This document shows positions 45,401 through 53,921 of a stretch of 64,000 nucleotides of DNA, piece by piece. Positions within the stretch are counted from its first letter, which is position 1. The number at the start of each line of letters is the position of its first letter. The notes below the pieces were generated by a model. The model had not been told where the DNA came from and ran no database searches. It saw only the letters and a program-made list of their open reading frames with translations. Location of the stretch: NCBI GenBank assembly GCA_028724185.1, contig JAQYDN010000021.1, positions 1 through 64,000 of the forward strand, given 5' to 3'. Position numbers and translations under genes: made by a program. The stretch is from Bacillota bacterium. Lineage in GTDB: Bacteria; Bacillota; Clostridia; Tissierellales; Peptoniphilaceae.

Positions 45401-45890
45401 CCTTGATCATGACGGGATAGCCCGCTTCTTTTGCAAATTCCAAGGCTTCGGAATCCGAATGGATGGGCTCGTCGACGCCGGGGATCGTCTCGACGCCGGC
45501 CTCTCTGGCGATGATCTTCGAGGAGATCTTATCGCCGAGCTTGCGCATGGTTTCGGGGCGCGGGCCGATAAAGGCGATGCCGGCCTCTTCACATTTTTGG
45601 GCGAAGTCGGGGTTTTCCGCGAGGAATCCGTAACCGGGGTGGATCGCATCGACCCCTTTGCTTAAGGCCAATTGAATGATTTCGTCGATGTCCAAGTATG
45701 CGTCGACCGGATTTTTTCCCTTACCGATTTGATAGGATTCATCCGCCTTGGTGCGGAATAAAGAAAGGCTATCTTCCTCGGAATATATCGCAACGGATCG
45801 AATGCCGAGCTCGCGGCAAGCTCTAAATATTCGGATCGCAATCTCGCCGCGGTTTGCGACGAGAATTCGTTTAAACTTTCTTTTTTCCAT
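42441..45890 (-). CDS. pyc: Pyruvate carboxylase
   Basis: Carboxylates pyruvate to oxaloacetate using biotin, ATP and bicarbonate. The 1149-aa one-chain enzyme has the biotin carboxylase domain at about 1-460 (AAAGGGGRGMR near 164, FIEVNPRIQVEHTVTE near 290). The carboxyltransferase domain is at about 530-810 (LTDTTMRDAHQSLMATRMR near 545), then the PC tetramerisation domain. The biotinyl domain at the C terminus carries EAMKMETN near 1111. Length and order are standard. It has its own promoter and faces the cobalamin operon. Confidence 0.97.
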   Translation of the reverse strand: MEKRKFKRILVANRGEIAIRIFRACRELGIRSVAIYSEEDSLSLFRTKADESYQIGKGKNPVDAYLDIDEIIQLALSKGVDAIHPGYGFLAENPDFAQKCEEAGIAFIGPRPETMRKLGDKISSKIIAREAGVETIPGVDEPIHSDSEALEFAKEAGYPVMIKAAAGGGGRGMRVVNSESELLDQFHSAKSEAKKAFGNDSMFIEKYLDRPKHIEVQVLGDLYGNVVHLYERDCSIQRRHQKVIEFTPAFSIPEKLRQAICNDALKITKNLGYRSAGTVEFLVDSSGKHYFIEVNPRIQVEHTVTEMVTGIDIIQAQIQIAQGYALSDKPIDIPSQEAIQRRGYSIQCRVTTEDPLNNFAPDTGQITLYRSSSGFGVRLDGGNGFQGAVISPYYDSLLVKVITQGRTWEDTVNKAIRSLKEIKVGGVKTNIGFLLNVLNTKEFREGTCDTGFIAEHSELFDINVSTDRELRLMEHIGNIVVNENALDKKSFDVPVVPPYKEEDYKGSKQIFDELGAEKLSQWILDQDRLLLTDTTMRDAHQSLMATRMRTVDLLKIAKAMNYNTREIFSMEMWGGATFDVAYRFLHEDPWHRLDVLREAMPNLLMQMLVRGNNTVGYKNYPDNVVKKFIKESAEGGIDIFRIFDSLNWIEGMRLAIEETIANGKIAEGTMCYTGDILDESRDKYTLEYYVNLAKELESVGCHIIGIKDMSGLLKPYAAHKLVKALKNEVSIPIHLHTHDTTGNGVATVLMAAEAGVDIADTAINSMSGLTSQPALNSVVAALENTSRSTGIALDAIDKISAYWAAVRPVYEKFESDLKSGTTEIYKYEIPGGQYSNLKPQVESFGLGHKFKEVKEMYKDVNQMVGDIIKVTPSSKMVGDMSIFMVQNGLTPENITEKGANLDYPDSVVTYFKGMMGQPYGGFPEKLQKIVLKDEKPITVRPGKLLPPEDYEADREHLRDIMGHEPTERELTSYSLYPKVFDEYAKNFAKYDQLWRMGSDVFFHGLREGETAEISVDEGQKMIVTLVEVGKLKEDGKRTLTFEINGSRRSVDIVDNTRPMTIAGGGAAATLMADEDNPLEVGASIPGTVAKINVAVGDKVKESQPLLVLEAMKMETNIISPQDGVIEQISVKEGDSVESGQLLIELAEEK

Positions 45891-45918
45891 AATTACCTCC
45901 TTGGTGGCTAATGAATCT

Positions 45919-45948
45919 ATTATATCGCTTTAAAGTGAAAAAATGCAA
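45919..45948 (-). promoter_or_regulatory. Promoter of pyruvate carboxylase
   Basis: On the minus strand TTGCAT (45948-45943), an 18-base spacer and TATAAT (45924-45919), then GGAGGTAATT before the ATG. Confidence 0.65.
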
Positions 45949-45975
45949 CTGAAAAATCATTTCTTTCCTTTCATA

Positions 45976-46004
45976 TTGTACCGTGTGCGGGCACATGATA
46001 AACT
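45976..46004 (+). promoter_or_regulatory. Promoter of the cobalamin operon
   Basis: TTGTAC (45976-45981), a 17-base spacer and TAAACT (45999-46004), leaving a leader of only about 15 bases before the cbiB start. There is no room for a cobalamin riboswitch. Confidence 0.5.
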
Positions 46005-46024
46005 GACAACAGAAAGGATAAACT

Positions 46025-46936
46025 ATGAAGATACTGATGGCTTTTATACTAGATATAGTATTTGGCGACCCCGAATGGCTGCCGCATCCCGTCGTGATGA
46101 TGGGAAAGTGGATCCACATGACATACCGCCGTCTCCTTTCAGCGCCTAAACATCGGCAAAAGTCATGGGGTATCGTCGTAGCGCTCGGAAATACCGCCGC
46201 CGTCTTCCTCGTGACGTCGTGGGTTCTTCGTGCCCTCCCGTACGCGTTATCCACGATCGTCGCTACTTATATATTATATACTTCTTTGGCGTCAAAAACA
46301 CTCCATGTCGAAGCAAAAGCCGTAAAAGATAAGTTGTTGATCTCGCCGGAGGAAGGGCGACGACAGCTTTCCCGCATCGTCGGCCGCGAGACGGATCGCC
46401 TGTCTCCGCGCGAGATTATTTGCGCGACGGTCGAGACGGTCTCCGAGAACACCTCGGACGGGATTATCGCGCCGCTTTTTTACGCGATGCTCTTCGGTCC
46501 GGCGGGAGCTTTTGCCTATAAGATGATCAACACCATGGATTCGATGGTCGGATATAATAACGAGACGTATCGGGAGGCGGGATACGGCGCCGCCAAGTTG
46601 GACGATGTGGCGAATTATATCCCCGCGCGCATCACGGCGCTCTTGTTTTGTCTCACCGCGGAGCCGAAAGTCGCGCGCCGGAGTTTGAAGACCGTGAGGA
46701 GGTTCCACGGCGCCCACTTGAGCCCGAACGCCGGCTGGCCCGAATCGGCCGCGGCGGGGATACTCGGTATTCAATTGGGAGGCGGGCACTATTATTTCGG
46801 ACAGTTCGTTGAAAAACCGCCGATCGGCGAGGCTCTCAGGGAACCCGAGCCCGAAGACATCGACAGGATATGCCGGGCGATGTGGAAGGTCGCGGCGATC
46901 GATGTCGCATTATTTGAAGTGATCGGTTTACTATAA
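46025..46936 (+). CDS. cbiB: Adenosylcobinamide-phosphate synthase CbiB
   Basis: A membrane enzyme that joins adenosylcobyric acid with aminopropanol phosphate. The 303-aa protein begins with the family signature DIVFGDPEWLPHPVVMMGK (residues 10-28). It has SENTSDGIIAPLFYAMLFG near 142 and the acidic/Gly-rich TMDSMVGYNNETYREAG near 171. It opens the 17-gene operon. This CbiB works on the product made with CobD's aminopropanol phosphate, encoded three genes on. Confidence 0.95.
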   Translation: MKILMAFILDIVFGDPEWLPHPVVMMGKWIHMTYRRLLSAPKHRQKSWGIVVALGNTAAVFLVTSWVLRALPYALSTIVATYILYTSLASKTLHVEAKAVKDKLLISPEEGRRQLSRIVGRETDRLSPREIICATVETVSENTSDGIIAPLFYAMLFGPAGAFAYKMINTMDSMVGYNNETYREAGYGAAKLDDVANYIPARITALLFCLTAEPKVARRSLKTVRRFHGAHLSPNAGWPESAAAGILGIQLGGGHYYFGQFVEKPPIGEALREPEPEDIDRICRAMWKVAAIDVALFEVIGLL

Positions 46937-46954
46937 AATGGAAAGGAGATTTAG

Positions 46955-47713
46955 ATGAAGGCACTGCTCATCGCCGCGTTCGGAACGACGCATCGAGACG
47001 CGCTTAAACGCGATCTCGACCCCGTGATCGAACGGTTGAAGGAGGAATGTAGCGACCTCGATGTGACCGTCGCCTTTACGTCCCGAAGGGTCATCGAGCG
47101 CCTGAAGCATAGGGACGGCTCGACGGTGTTGAACGAAACCGAAGCGATCCGTTCGATTCGCGAGAGGGGGATTCGCGACGAGGACATCTACATTCAGCCG
47201 CTGCACATCATTGCGGGAAGAGAGTTCGAGAAGTTGTCGATTTACGAAAAAGACGGCATCCACATCGGAGAACCCTTGCTCTATCGACGTGAAGACCTCG
47301 AGAGATTCGCGCGAAAACTATGGGAAGAATCGCCCGAACCGACGTGGCTCGTGGGACATGGGAGCAGCCACTCTGCCGATAAAATATACGGCGAGCTCGA
47401 CCGGTTGTTGAAAGAAAAGGATCTTCCCGTGGTCGTCTCGACGCTCGAGGAGACATCGGGACGTGAGGAGGCTTACGAACGATTTGGCTCGCTCGGCATC
47501 TCGGAGGTGACGTTGCGCCCGCTCCTGTTGGTCGCCGGAGACCACGCGAAAAACGATATTTTCGGAGAAGAGGAGGATTCGTATCAGTCGGAGATGGAAT
47601 CGAGAGGATTTAAAGTGAGGCCGGCCGTAGAAGGCCTCGGAAGTCTTGCTTGGATTAGGGATATGTACGCCGAAAAATGTCGACGATTCGTTCGAGGAGA
47701 AGACGATGCGTAA
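46955..47713 (+). CDS. cbiK: Sirohydrochlorin cobaltochelatase CbiK
   Basis: Inserts Co2+ into sirohydrochlorin, the committing step of the anaerobic (cobalt-early) route. The 252-aa protein has AAFGTTHRDA at residues 7-16, the metal-site histidines in VGHGSSHSAD near 132 and VAGDHAKNDIFG near 188, and the E-rich TLEETSGREE near 159. These fit CbiK rather than the smaller CbiX. The end overlaps cbiL by eight bases. Confidence 0.94.
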   Translation: MKALLIAAFGTTHRDALKRDLDPVIERLKEECSDLDVTVAFTSRRVIERLKHRDGSTVLNETEAIRSIRERGIRDEDIYIQPLHIIAGREFEKLSIYEKDGIHIGEPLLYRREDLERFARKLWEESPEPTWLVGHGSSHSADKIYGELDRLLKEKDLPVVVSTLEETSGREEAYERFGSLGISEVTLRPLLLVAGDHAKNDIFGEEEDSYQSEMESRGFKVRPAVEGLGSLAWIRDMYAEKCRRFVRGEDDA

Positions 47714-48410
47714 ACTGATCGGAATCGGCGTGGGCCCGGGGGCGGAGGATCTGCTGACGCTCAGAGCCGTTCGCGCGCTTCGGGAGGCGGATCACATCTT
47801 TGTGCCGAGAAACGGGCGCAAGACGCGGGCCTTCGACATTATTCGGGACATCGCGGGCGATCGCGACGTGATTTTTTTGGACTTTCCCATGGGCGAGACG
47901 ATGGATCAATTTTACCGCGAGGCGTTTGAGGCGATCGACCGCGCGACGAAGGACGGAGAAGTTTCCGTCTTGGCGACGCTGGGCGACGGAACGATTTATG
48001 CGACGCTTACGGAAGTGATCGACGCGGGACGAAAGAGCGACATGGTATTCGAATTAGTTCCCGGTATTCCCGCGTTTTTGGCGGGCATCAACGGCTTGAT
48101 TGAGACGCTCGTCGAAAAGGGCGAGTCTTTTCTGCTCGTCGACGCCTTAAAAGACGACGAACCGTTACATGCCGATTGCATCGCAATCTTAAAGACGAGG
48201 GAGCCGAAAAAAATCTTCGACCGGCTTCGCGACGAGGGCTACGACGCCATCTATCTCGAAAACATCGAGACCGAACGCTGGGCGATGACGCGCGAATCCG
48301 ATCGCTGTTCGGGTCGGGGCGCGTACATGAGTTTGATTTTAGCGAGGAGGCGACCGTGGAACACGGCGGAGATCTTGAAACATACCGAGGGGCGTATTCA
48401 GCTCCTCTAA
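47706..48410 (+). CDS. cbiL: Cobalt-factor II / precorrin-2 C20-methyltransferase CbiL
   Basis: Adds a SAM-derived methyl at C20. The 234-aa protein has the tetrapyrrole methylase start GIGVGPGAEDLLTLRAVRAL and TLGDGTIYATLTEV near 92, with VPGIPAF near 119. ATG 47706 is used; the track start 47646 lies in cbiK. It overlaps cobD by 55 bases. Confidence 0.92.
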   Translation: MRKLIGIGVGPGAEDLLTLRAVRALREADHIFVPRNGRKTRAFDIIRDIAGDRDVIFLDFPMGETMDQFYREAFEAIDRATKDGEVSVLATLGDGTIYATLTEVIDAGRKSDMVFELVPGIPAFLAGINGLIETLVEKGESFLLVDALKDDEPLHADCIAILKTREPKKIFDRLRDEGYDAIYLENIETERWAMTRESDRCSGRGAYMSLILARRRPWNTAEILKHTEGRIQLL

Positions 48411-49399
48411 TCGACTTCAGTTCGAATATCAATCCGCTCGGAATCGATCCGCGCGTCATGGAGAGAATGGTCTCGGCGCTTGCAGGGGCGGAGCGGTATC
48501 CCGATATCTCGTATCGGAAATTAAGGCGGTCTTTGAGCGAATTTTTGGGAGCGGATGCCGAGGAGATCGTCGTCGGAAACGGCGCGATGGAAATTATCGC
48601 GACGTGCATTTCGCTCTTTTCGGACGTCTACATCGCCGAGCCTTGCTTTAACGAGTACGCGCGCATCGCGCGTGGTGCGGGTGTCGCGATCCATCGCTTT
48701 CAGACGGAACCGCCGTTTCGTTTGGACGTGGACGCGTTTATTGATTCGATGCCCGAGGGAACACTCGCGATCCTGACTAACCCGAACAACCCGACCGGCT
48801 ATCTGTTGAGCTGGGAGGAGCTCGATAGAATTTATGGCGCGGTCGAGGCGAGAAACGGGTATCTTCTATTGGACGAGACGTTTATCGACTTTGTCGATAC
48901 CGTCGCGATGGACAGACATTGGGGGATCGGAAGACCGCGCGTAATTAAGGTGCAGGCCGCGACGAAATCCGCCGCCCTCGCGGGGATTCGGTTGGGATAC
49001 GGAATCCTGCCCGCCTCTCTTCGCGATGCATACGCAGAGCGCACGCTTCCCTGGACGGTCAATGTCGTCGCGGCGGAGGCGGGATGCGTGCTGAACCGGC
49101 TGGAGGATTACTTCGATGCGACGCGGCGCTATGTGAGAGGCGAACGGGAACGTCTCGCCCGCGCGATCGACGCATCGACGATCGGGAGCGCCTACGAGAG
49201 TACGGCGAATTTTTTATTGATTCGCCTCGATCGCCTCGATGCGGACCGATGCTTTCAATTTTTATTAAAGCGAGGCATCTTAATCAGGACATACGGCGAC
49301 CCTCCGCTGAGAGATCGCTTTATCCGCATCGCCGTCAGGACGAAAGAAGAAAACGACCGATTGATCGCCGCGTGGTCGGAACTCGAAAGGAGCGTCTAA
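48356..49399 (+). CDS. cobD: L-threonine-O-3-phosphate decarboxylase CobD
   Basis: A PLP enzyme that makes (R)-1-amino-2-propanol phosphate, the nucleotide-loop linker. The 347-aa class I aminotransferase-fold protein starts with DFSSNINPLGIDP near residue 19. It has the PLP-contact motif NPNNPTGYLLS near 142 and the Schiff-base Lys in AATKSAALAGIRLG near 202. The start is GTG 48356 with GAGGAGG six bases upstream; the track frame extends 60 codons into cbiL and is not used. Confidence 0.9.
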   Translation: MEHGGDLETYRGAYSAPLIDFSSNINPLGIDPRVMERMVSALAGAERYPDISYRKLRRSLSEFLGADAEEIVVGNGAMEIIATCISLFSDVYIAEPCFNEYARIARGAGVAIHRFQTEPPFRLDVDAFIDSMPEGTLAILTNPNNPTGYLLSWEELDRIYGAVEARNGYLLLDETFIDFVDTVAMDRHWGIGRPRVIKVQAATKSAALAGIRLGYGILPASLRDAYAERTLPWTVNVVAAEAGCVLNRLEDYFDATRRYVRGERERLARAIDASTIGSAYESTANFLLIRLDRLDADRCFQFLLKRGILIRTYGDPPLRDRFIRIAVRTKEENDRLIAAWSELERSV

Positions 49400-49400
49400 G

Positions 49401-50021
49401 ATGTATGAAAAACAGCCGAAGAAAATAGAGAGCACGTCGATGGATATCATCGATACCTATCTCGCCGACGTCTCATTTTCAGGGGAACAACTTCCCATCA
49501 TCAAGCGCATGATCCACACGACCGGCGACGTGGACTACCGCCACATCGTCGACATCCACCCCGACTTCGTCGCTCGCGCGACGCGCGCCATTCGGGAAGG
49601 CGTTACGATCTATACCGATACGAATATGGGACGGGCGGGAGTCAACAAAAGAGCGCTCGCAAGGAGCGGTTGTGCGCTCATGACCTGTATATCGGATGAG
49701 GACGTGGCGGAGTGTGCAGAGGCGCGGGGGACGACGCGGAGCATCGTCGCCATCGAAAAGGCCGTGAGAGACGGATGCCGCGGGTTTATGATCGGAAATG
49801 CGCCGACGGCGCTCTTTCGCCTGCTGGAACTCTGCGACGCGGGGAAGGTCGATCCCGAGTTTATCATCGCCGTTCCCGTCGGATTTGTCGGGGCGGCGGA
49901 GTCGAAGGAAAAGATGGGAGATTACGACATCCCGTATATTCGTACGCTCGGGACAAAGGGCGGGTCCAATGTCGCGGCGTCGGTGTTAAATGCCCTCCTC
50001 TACGAGGTCGCGGGACGATGA
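49401..50021 (+). CDS. cbiC: Cobalt-precorrin-8 methylmutase CbiC
   Basis: Moves the methyl group from C11 to C12 to give cobyrinic acid. The 206-aa protein has IIKRMIHTTGDVDY (near residue 30), with the catalytic His, and TDTNMGRAGVNKRAL near 72. NAPTALFRLLEL near 132 and GFVGAAESKE near 157 complete the family set. It ends in an ATGA overlap with cbiD. Confidence 0.95.
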   Translation: MYEKQPKKIESTSMDIIDTYLADVSFSGEQLPIIKRMIHTTGDVDYRHIVDIHPDFVARATRAIREGVTIYTDTNMGRAGVNKRALARSGCALMTCISDEDVAECAEARGTTRSIVAIEKAVRDGCRGFMIGNAPTALFRLLELCDAGKVDPEFIIAVPVGFVGAAESKEKMGDYDIPYIRTLGTKGGSNVAASVLNALLYEVAGR

Positions 50022-51076
50022 CGATGACGACAGTCGTCGACGGCAAGCATATGCGGATCGGCTACACGACGGGAACCTGTGTCGTCGCGGCGGCGCAGGC
50101 GGCGATCGCCGCGCTCGAGACGGGCGAGGTCGTCGAGTCGGTGCGGGTTCGCGTCCCTGCGGGCGACGTGCTGACGATCGAAGTGTCCGAAATCCGGAGG
50201 ACGGCCGATCGCGCGTCGTATTCGGTCATAAAAGATAGCGGCGACGACCCCGACGTCACCGACGGCATCGAAATGCGCGTGACGATCGAGCGGACGGAAA
50301 GCGGACGCATCGAGTGGCGAAAGGGCGTGGGCGTCGGTACTTATACCGAGGGCAGCCTTTTCGGAAAGACGGGGATGCTCGCGATCAACCCCGTTCCGAA
50401 AAGAGAAATTACGGCACTTCTTAAAAAACATCTCGGCGAGGGAATCGCGATCCAAATCGATATTCCGAAGGGCGAGGAGGTCGCGAAAAAGACCTTTAAC
50501 CCGCGGATCGGCATTCGCGGAGGTCTCTCGATTTTGGGCACGACGGGTCTTGTGAAGCCGATGAGCAAGGACGCCTACGTGGCGACGATCGACATGGAGC
50601 TTCGGGCGATTCGCCGGAAGGGAAGCGAGCTGATCTATCTCACGCCGGGAAACTACGGCGAACGGTACGTCTCCTCGGCTTACGGCGGAGGCGATATCGT
50701 CAAGGTTTCGAATTACTTCGGAGACGCGCTCAGGCTCGCCTGCGACTACGGATTTAAGCGCATCGTCGTGCTCGGACATATCGGGAAGATGGCGAAACTC
50801 GCTATCGGCATCTTTCAGACGCACTCCGCGGTCGCAGACGGGCGCATGGAATCGATCGCCTATTATCTCGCAAAAGCGGGCGCGCCGCTTTCTCTGATCG
50901 AATCGGTCGAGGGCGAACTGACGGCGGAGGGCGCGATCAAGCGCTGTACCGACGGCGGTTACGGCGGCATTTTGCGCGATATGGAAAAGGGCATCGTCGC
51001 GCGGATAAAGAAGTACGTCAAGTCGGAAGATGTGAAGATAGATGCCGTGATTTACACGATGGAGGATGTATCATGA
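50018..51076 (+). CDS. cbiD: Cobalt-precorrin-5B C1-methyltransferase CbiD
   Basis: Methylates C1 after the CbiG ring opening. The 352-aa protein has the diagnostic RIGYTTGTCVVAAAQAA near residue 12, SGDDPDVTDGIEM near 77, and GTTGLVKPMSKDAY near 171. Start ATG 50018 overlaps the cbiC stop; the long track frame from 49712 is a shadow of cbiC. Confidence 0.95.
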   Translation: MTMTTVVDGKHMRIGYTTGTCVVAAAQAAIAALETGEVVESVRVRVPAGDVLTIEVSEIRRTADRASYSVIKDSGDDPDVTDGIEMRVTIERTESGRIEWRKGVGVGTYTEGSLFGKTGMLAINPVPKREITALLKKHLGEGIAIQIDIPKGEEVAKKTFNPRIGIRGGLSILGTTGLVKPMSKDAYVATIDMELRAIRRKGSELIYLTPGNYGERYVSSAYGGGDIVKVSNYFGDALRLACDYGFKRIVVLGHIGKMAKLAIGIFQTHSAVADGRMESIAYYLAKAGAPLSLIESVEGELTAEGAIKRCTDGGYGGILRDMEKGIVARIKKYVKSEDVKIDAVIYTMEDVS

Positions 51077-51669
51077 TAACGCTCGTAGGAGTGGGACCCG
51101 GTTCGCTCGGTTCGATGACACTAGATGCGCTCGAGGCGATCAAACGCGCCGATAGCGTGCTCGCCTTTTCCAGAGTGCGCGAGACGCTCCTTGCGTTGCG
51201 GGACGATATCGAGAAAATCGAGCGGCTGGACGATTTAAAGAACTGTCGGCGCGACGACGATGTCGTGATCGCGGTGAGCGGCGATCCGCTCTTTTACGGG
51301 CTCGCCGGGACGCTCCTTTCGCGGGGCGTTGCGATCGAGCGCGTCGTCCCCGGTCTGAGTTCGGTGCAGTGCGCCTCGGCGCGGCTTAAGATTCCGTGGC
51401 AGGATATGGCATTTTACTCGTTCCACGGCAGAGAGAGGGATGTTGCGCCGCTTCTTCGGACGGCGTCTTCCTGCGTGCTCTTGGATAAGAGCTATACGGC
51501 GTCGCAACTTTCGAAGGATTTGAAAGAGGCGGGCGCGAAGGGAACGATCCACGGCATCAGCTATCTTTCGTACGACGAGGAGAAAATTGACATGAAGGCG
51601 ATCGGCGAGACGCTGTCGATCGACGCGGAATTGGCATTGGCGGTGATTGAACTTGAATTGGATGCGTGA
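51073..51669 (+). CDS. cbiE: Cobalt-precorrin-7 C5-methyltransferase CbiE
   Basis: Methylates C5, working with CbiT at C15. The 198-aa tetrapyrrole methylase starts ITLVGVGPGSLGSMTLDAL and has AVSGDPLFYGLAGTL near 61 and VPGLSSVQCA near 87. The ATGA overlap with cbiD and eight-base overlap with cbiT point to coupled translation. Confidence 0.93.
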   Translation: MITLVGVGPGSLGSMTLDALEAIKRADSVLAFSRVRETLLALRDDIEKIERLDDLKNCRRDDDVVIAVSGDPLFYGLAGTLLSRGVAIERVVPGLSSVQCASARLKIPWQDMAFYSFHGRERDVAPLLRTASSCVLLDKSYTASQLSKDLKEAGAKGTIHGISYLSYDEEKIDMKAIGETLSIDAELALAVIELELDA

Positions 51670-52198
51670 TGAGGATTTTCAGCGGGGACGCGTGCCCATG
51701 ACGAAGTCGGAGGTGCGCGTTTTGACGATGGCGGATTTCGAACTCGCGCGCGGAATGCGTTTTTTGGATATCGGCGCGGGCACGGGGTCGATATCCATTG
51801 CGGCGGCGTCGCTCGGGAGCGTGACCTCGGCGTGTGAATATAGGCGAGAGGCGATCGACCTTATTCGAGAAAACGCCGAAAAATTCGGCGTCTCTATCCG
51901 ACTCATCGAGGGCAGGGCGCCGGATTGTTTGGACGATGTCAGCTACGACCGCATCTTTATCGGCGGAAGCGACGGGCATATGGAGGCGATCCTCGCGTAT
52001 GCACATCGTCACTTAGCCCGCGACGGCATAGTAGGCGGAAATTTTGTGACGCTTGCAAATGCGGAGGCGATGCGGCGTTTTTTAAAGGAGCGCGGTTACG
52101 AGACGACGACGCGTTACATCGCCGTGTCGCGCGAGGATACGGCGGGCATATTAAGAGCGGAAAATGGTGTCTTTATGGTAAGGGGAAAGAGCGTATGA
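51662..52198 (+). CDS. cbiT: Cobalt-precorrin-6B C15-methyltransferase (decarboxylating) CbiT
   Basis: Methylates C15 and removes the acetate carboxyl at C12. The 178-aa class I SAM methyltransferase has MRDEDFQRGRVPMTKSEVR at its start and motif I FLDIGAGTGSISIAAA near residue 35. Start ATG 51662 gives the standard N terminus; the TTG at 51647 in the track is less likely. Confidence 0.93.
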   Translation: MRDEDFQRGRVPMTKSEVRVLTMADFELARGMRFLDIGAGTGSISIAAASLGSVTSACEYRREAIDLIRENAEKFGVSIRLIEGRAPDCLDDVSYDRIFIGGSDGHMEAILAYAHRHLARDGIVGGNFVTLANAEAMRRFLKERGYETTTRYIAVSREDTAGILRAENGVFMVRGKSV

Positions 52199-52947
52199 TT
52201 TCATTTGTGGGAGCGGGTCCCGGAGACGTCGATCTCATCACCGTCAAGGGGAGAACGTTAATCGAAGAAGCGGACGTGGTCGTCTACGCGGGCAGCCTGG
52301 TCGACTCCGCCCATCTCGCGTTTATAGGTGAGGACGCCGAGGTCTACAACAGCGCGACGATGCACCTCGAGGAGGTGCTCGCCGTCATGATCGAGGCGGA
52401 TCGGTCGGGAAAGGACGTCGTGCGCCTCCACACCGGGGATCCGAGCCTGTACGGCGCGATTCAGGAGCAGATCGACGCGCTCGAGAGCGAAGGCATCGCC
52501 TACCAAATCATTCCCGGCGTGAGCTCTTTTTCCGCCGCGGCAGCCGCTGTGGGGCGGGAGTTTACGCTTCCCGGCGTGAGCCAGACCGTGATCCTTACGA
52601 GGCGCGCGGGGAGGACGCCCGTCCCCGAGAGGGAATCGCTCGATGCGCTCGCCGCACACCGCGCGTCGATGTCTATTTTTCTCTCGGCGGGACAGATCGA
52701 GGCGGTCGTTCGGGACCTGTCGAGGGCCTATCCGCCCAAGACGCCGATCGCCGTCGTCTACAAGGCGTCGTGGGACGATGAAAAGATCGTGCGTTCGACG
52801 CTCGAGGACGTCGTCTCGGATATCGAGGGCGAGGGGATCGATCGACATGCCCAAATTCTCGTCGGCGACTTTCTCGATTCGCCCTACGAAAAGAGCAAAC
52901 TCTACGATAAACACTTTACGACGGGCTACAGAAAGGGCTTAAAGTGA
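52195..52947 (+). CDS. cbiF: Cobalt-precorrin-4 C11-methyltransferase CbiF
   Basis: Methylates C11. The 250-aa protein has SFVGAGPGDVDLITVKG at residues 3-19, VVYAGSLVD near 33, RLHTGDPSLYGAIQEQ near 78 and VPGVSSF-like IPGVSSFSAAAAA near 108. Its start overlaps the cbiT stop (ATGA) and its end overlaps cbiG (GTGA). Confidence 0.95.
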   Translation: MISFVGAGPGDVDLITVKGRTLIEEADVVVYAGSLVDSAHLAFIGEDAEVYNSATMHLEEVLAVMIEADRSGKDVVRLHTGDPSLYGAIQEQIDALESEGIAYQIIPGVSSFSAAAAAVGREFTLPGVSQTVILTRRAGRTPVPERESLDALAAHRASMSIFLSAGQIEAVVRDLSRAYPPKTPIAVVYKASWDDEKIVRSTLEDVVSDIEGEGIDRHAQILVGDFLDSPYEKSKLYDKHFTTGYRKGLK

Positions 52948-53921
52948 AGACGGCGGTCCTCTGTTTCTCGCCGCAAGCCGCGGACATCGCGACGCGCTTT
53001 TTCTCTTCGTGGGACCTCTACGGCAGGGCATTTGACGCGCCGGTCAAAAAAGACGACTTCGGGCGTCTGTTTGTGCGCTACGATCGGTTTTTATTTATCG
53101 GCGCGGTCGGCATCGCCGTGCGGTATATCGCGCCATTTGTCGATGATAAGAGGAGAGATCCCGCGGTGGTGGTCGTCGATCCGCTCGGGCGATACGCCAT
53201 CCCTATTTTAAGCGGGCATTTGGGCGGTGCGAACGCCTTCAGTCTCGAGGTCGCCGATATTCTGCACGCGCAACCGATCATCACGACGGCATCGGACGGT
53301 TTGAAGTTTCAGTCGATCGATCTGTTTGCGAAGGAAAACGGCTATGTCGTCGCTTCGATGGAGCGGATGCGGAGGGTCGCATCGGCGATGGTCGCGGGGA
53401 AGAGGGTCGCCTTTTATTCCGAAGAGACATCCCGGCCCGATTACCCTTTCGTGTGGGAGGCGGATTTTATGCCGGAGGCCGATATCGGAGAGGGCGTCGT
53501 CGTCTCGAGACGCCCCTTGAATTTGCAATCGGCGCTGCAATTGATCCCGCGGCGCGTGCACCTCGGCGTGGGCTCTAAAAAGGGAACGCGGACGGAAGAT
53601 TTGCTCGCGCTGATACGAGGTTTGCTCGACGAGTTTGACATCGACGCGCGCGCCCTTTGCGCCGCACACACGATCGACATCAAAAAGGACGAGCCGTCGA
53701 TCAGGGAGGCATGCGACATACTGAATGTGCCCCTTTATACTTACGATGCCGCGACACTTTCCAAGAAGGAGGCGCGCTGTTCGGGAAGCGATTTCGTCAA
53801 ACGAACGGTCGGCGTGAAGAGCGTCTCGTGTCCGGCCGCGCTGATGGGCGGCGAGAAGATTCTCGTCGAGAAAGTTAAAAAGTTCGGATTTACGGTGACA
53901 TTGACCGAGGAGATATCTTGA
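52944..53921 (+). CDS. cbiG: Cobalt-precorrin-5A hydrolase CbiG
   Basis: Opens the delta-lactone and releases acetaldehyde, the step that sets the anaerobic route apart. The 325-aa protein has GAVGIAVRYIAPFVDDKRRDPA (split; GAVGIAVRYIAP near 53), LSGHLGGANAFS near 91 and, in the C-terminal domain, HLGVGSKKGT near 207. Start GTG 52944 lies on the cbiF stop. Confidence 0.93.
   Translation: MKTAVLCFSPQAADIATRFFSSWDLYGRAFDAPVKKDDFGRLFVRYDRFLFIGAVGIAVRYIAPFVDDKRRDPAVVVVDPLGRYAIPILSGHLGGANAFSLEVADILHAQPIITTASDGLKFQSIDLFAKENGYVVASMERMRRVASAMVAGKRVAFYSEETSRPDYPFVWEADFMPEADIGEGVVVSRRPLNLQSALQLIPRRVHLGVGSKKGTRTEDLLALIRGLLDEFDIDARALCAAHTIDIKKDEPSIREACDILNVPLYTYDAATLSKKEARCSGSDFVKRTVGVKSVSCPAALMGGEKILVEKVKKFGFTVTLTEEIS

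Noticed and set aside
45891-46024. Cobalamin riboswitch before the cob operon
   Set aside because: Only 134 bases lie between divergent genes, shared by two promoters; no conserved B12-box-like sequence was found.
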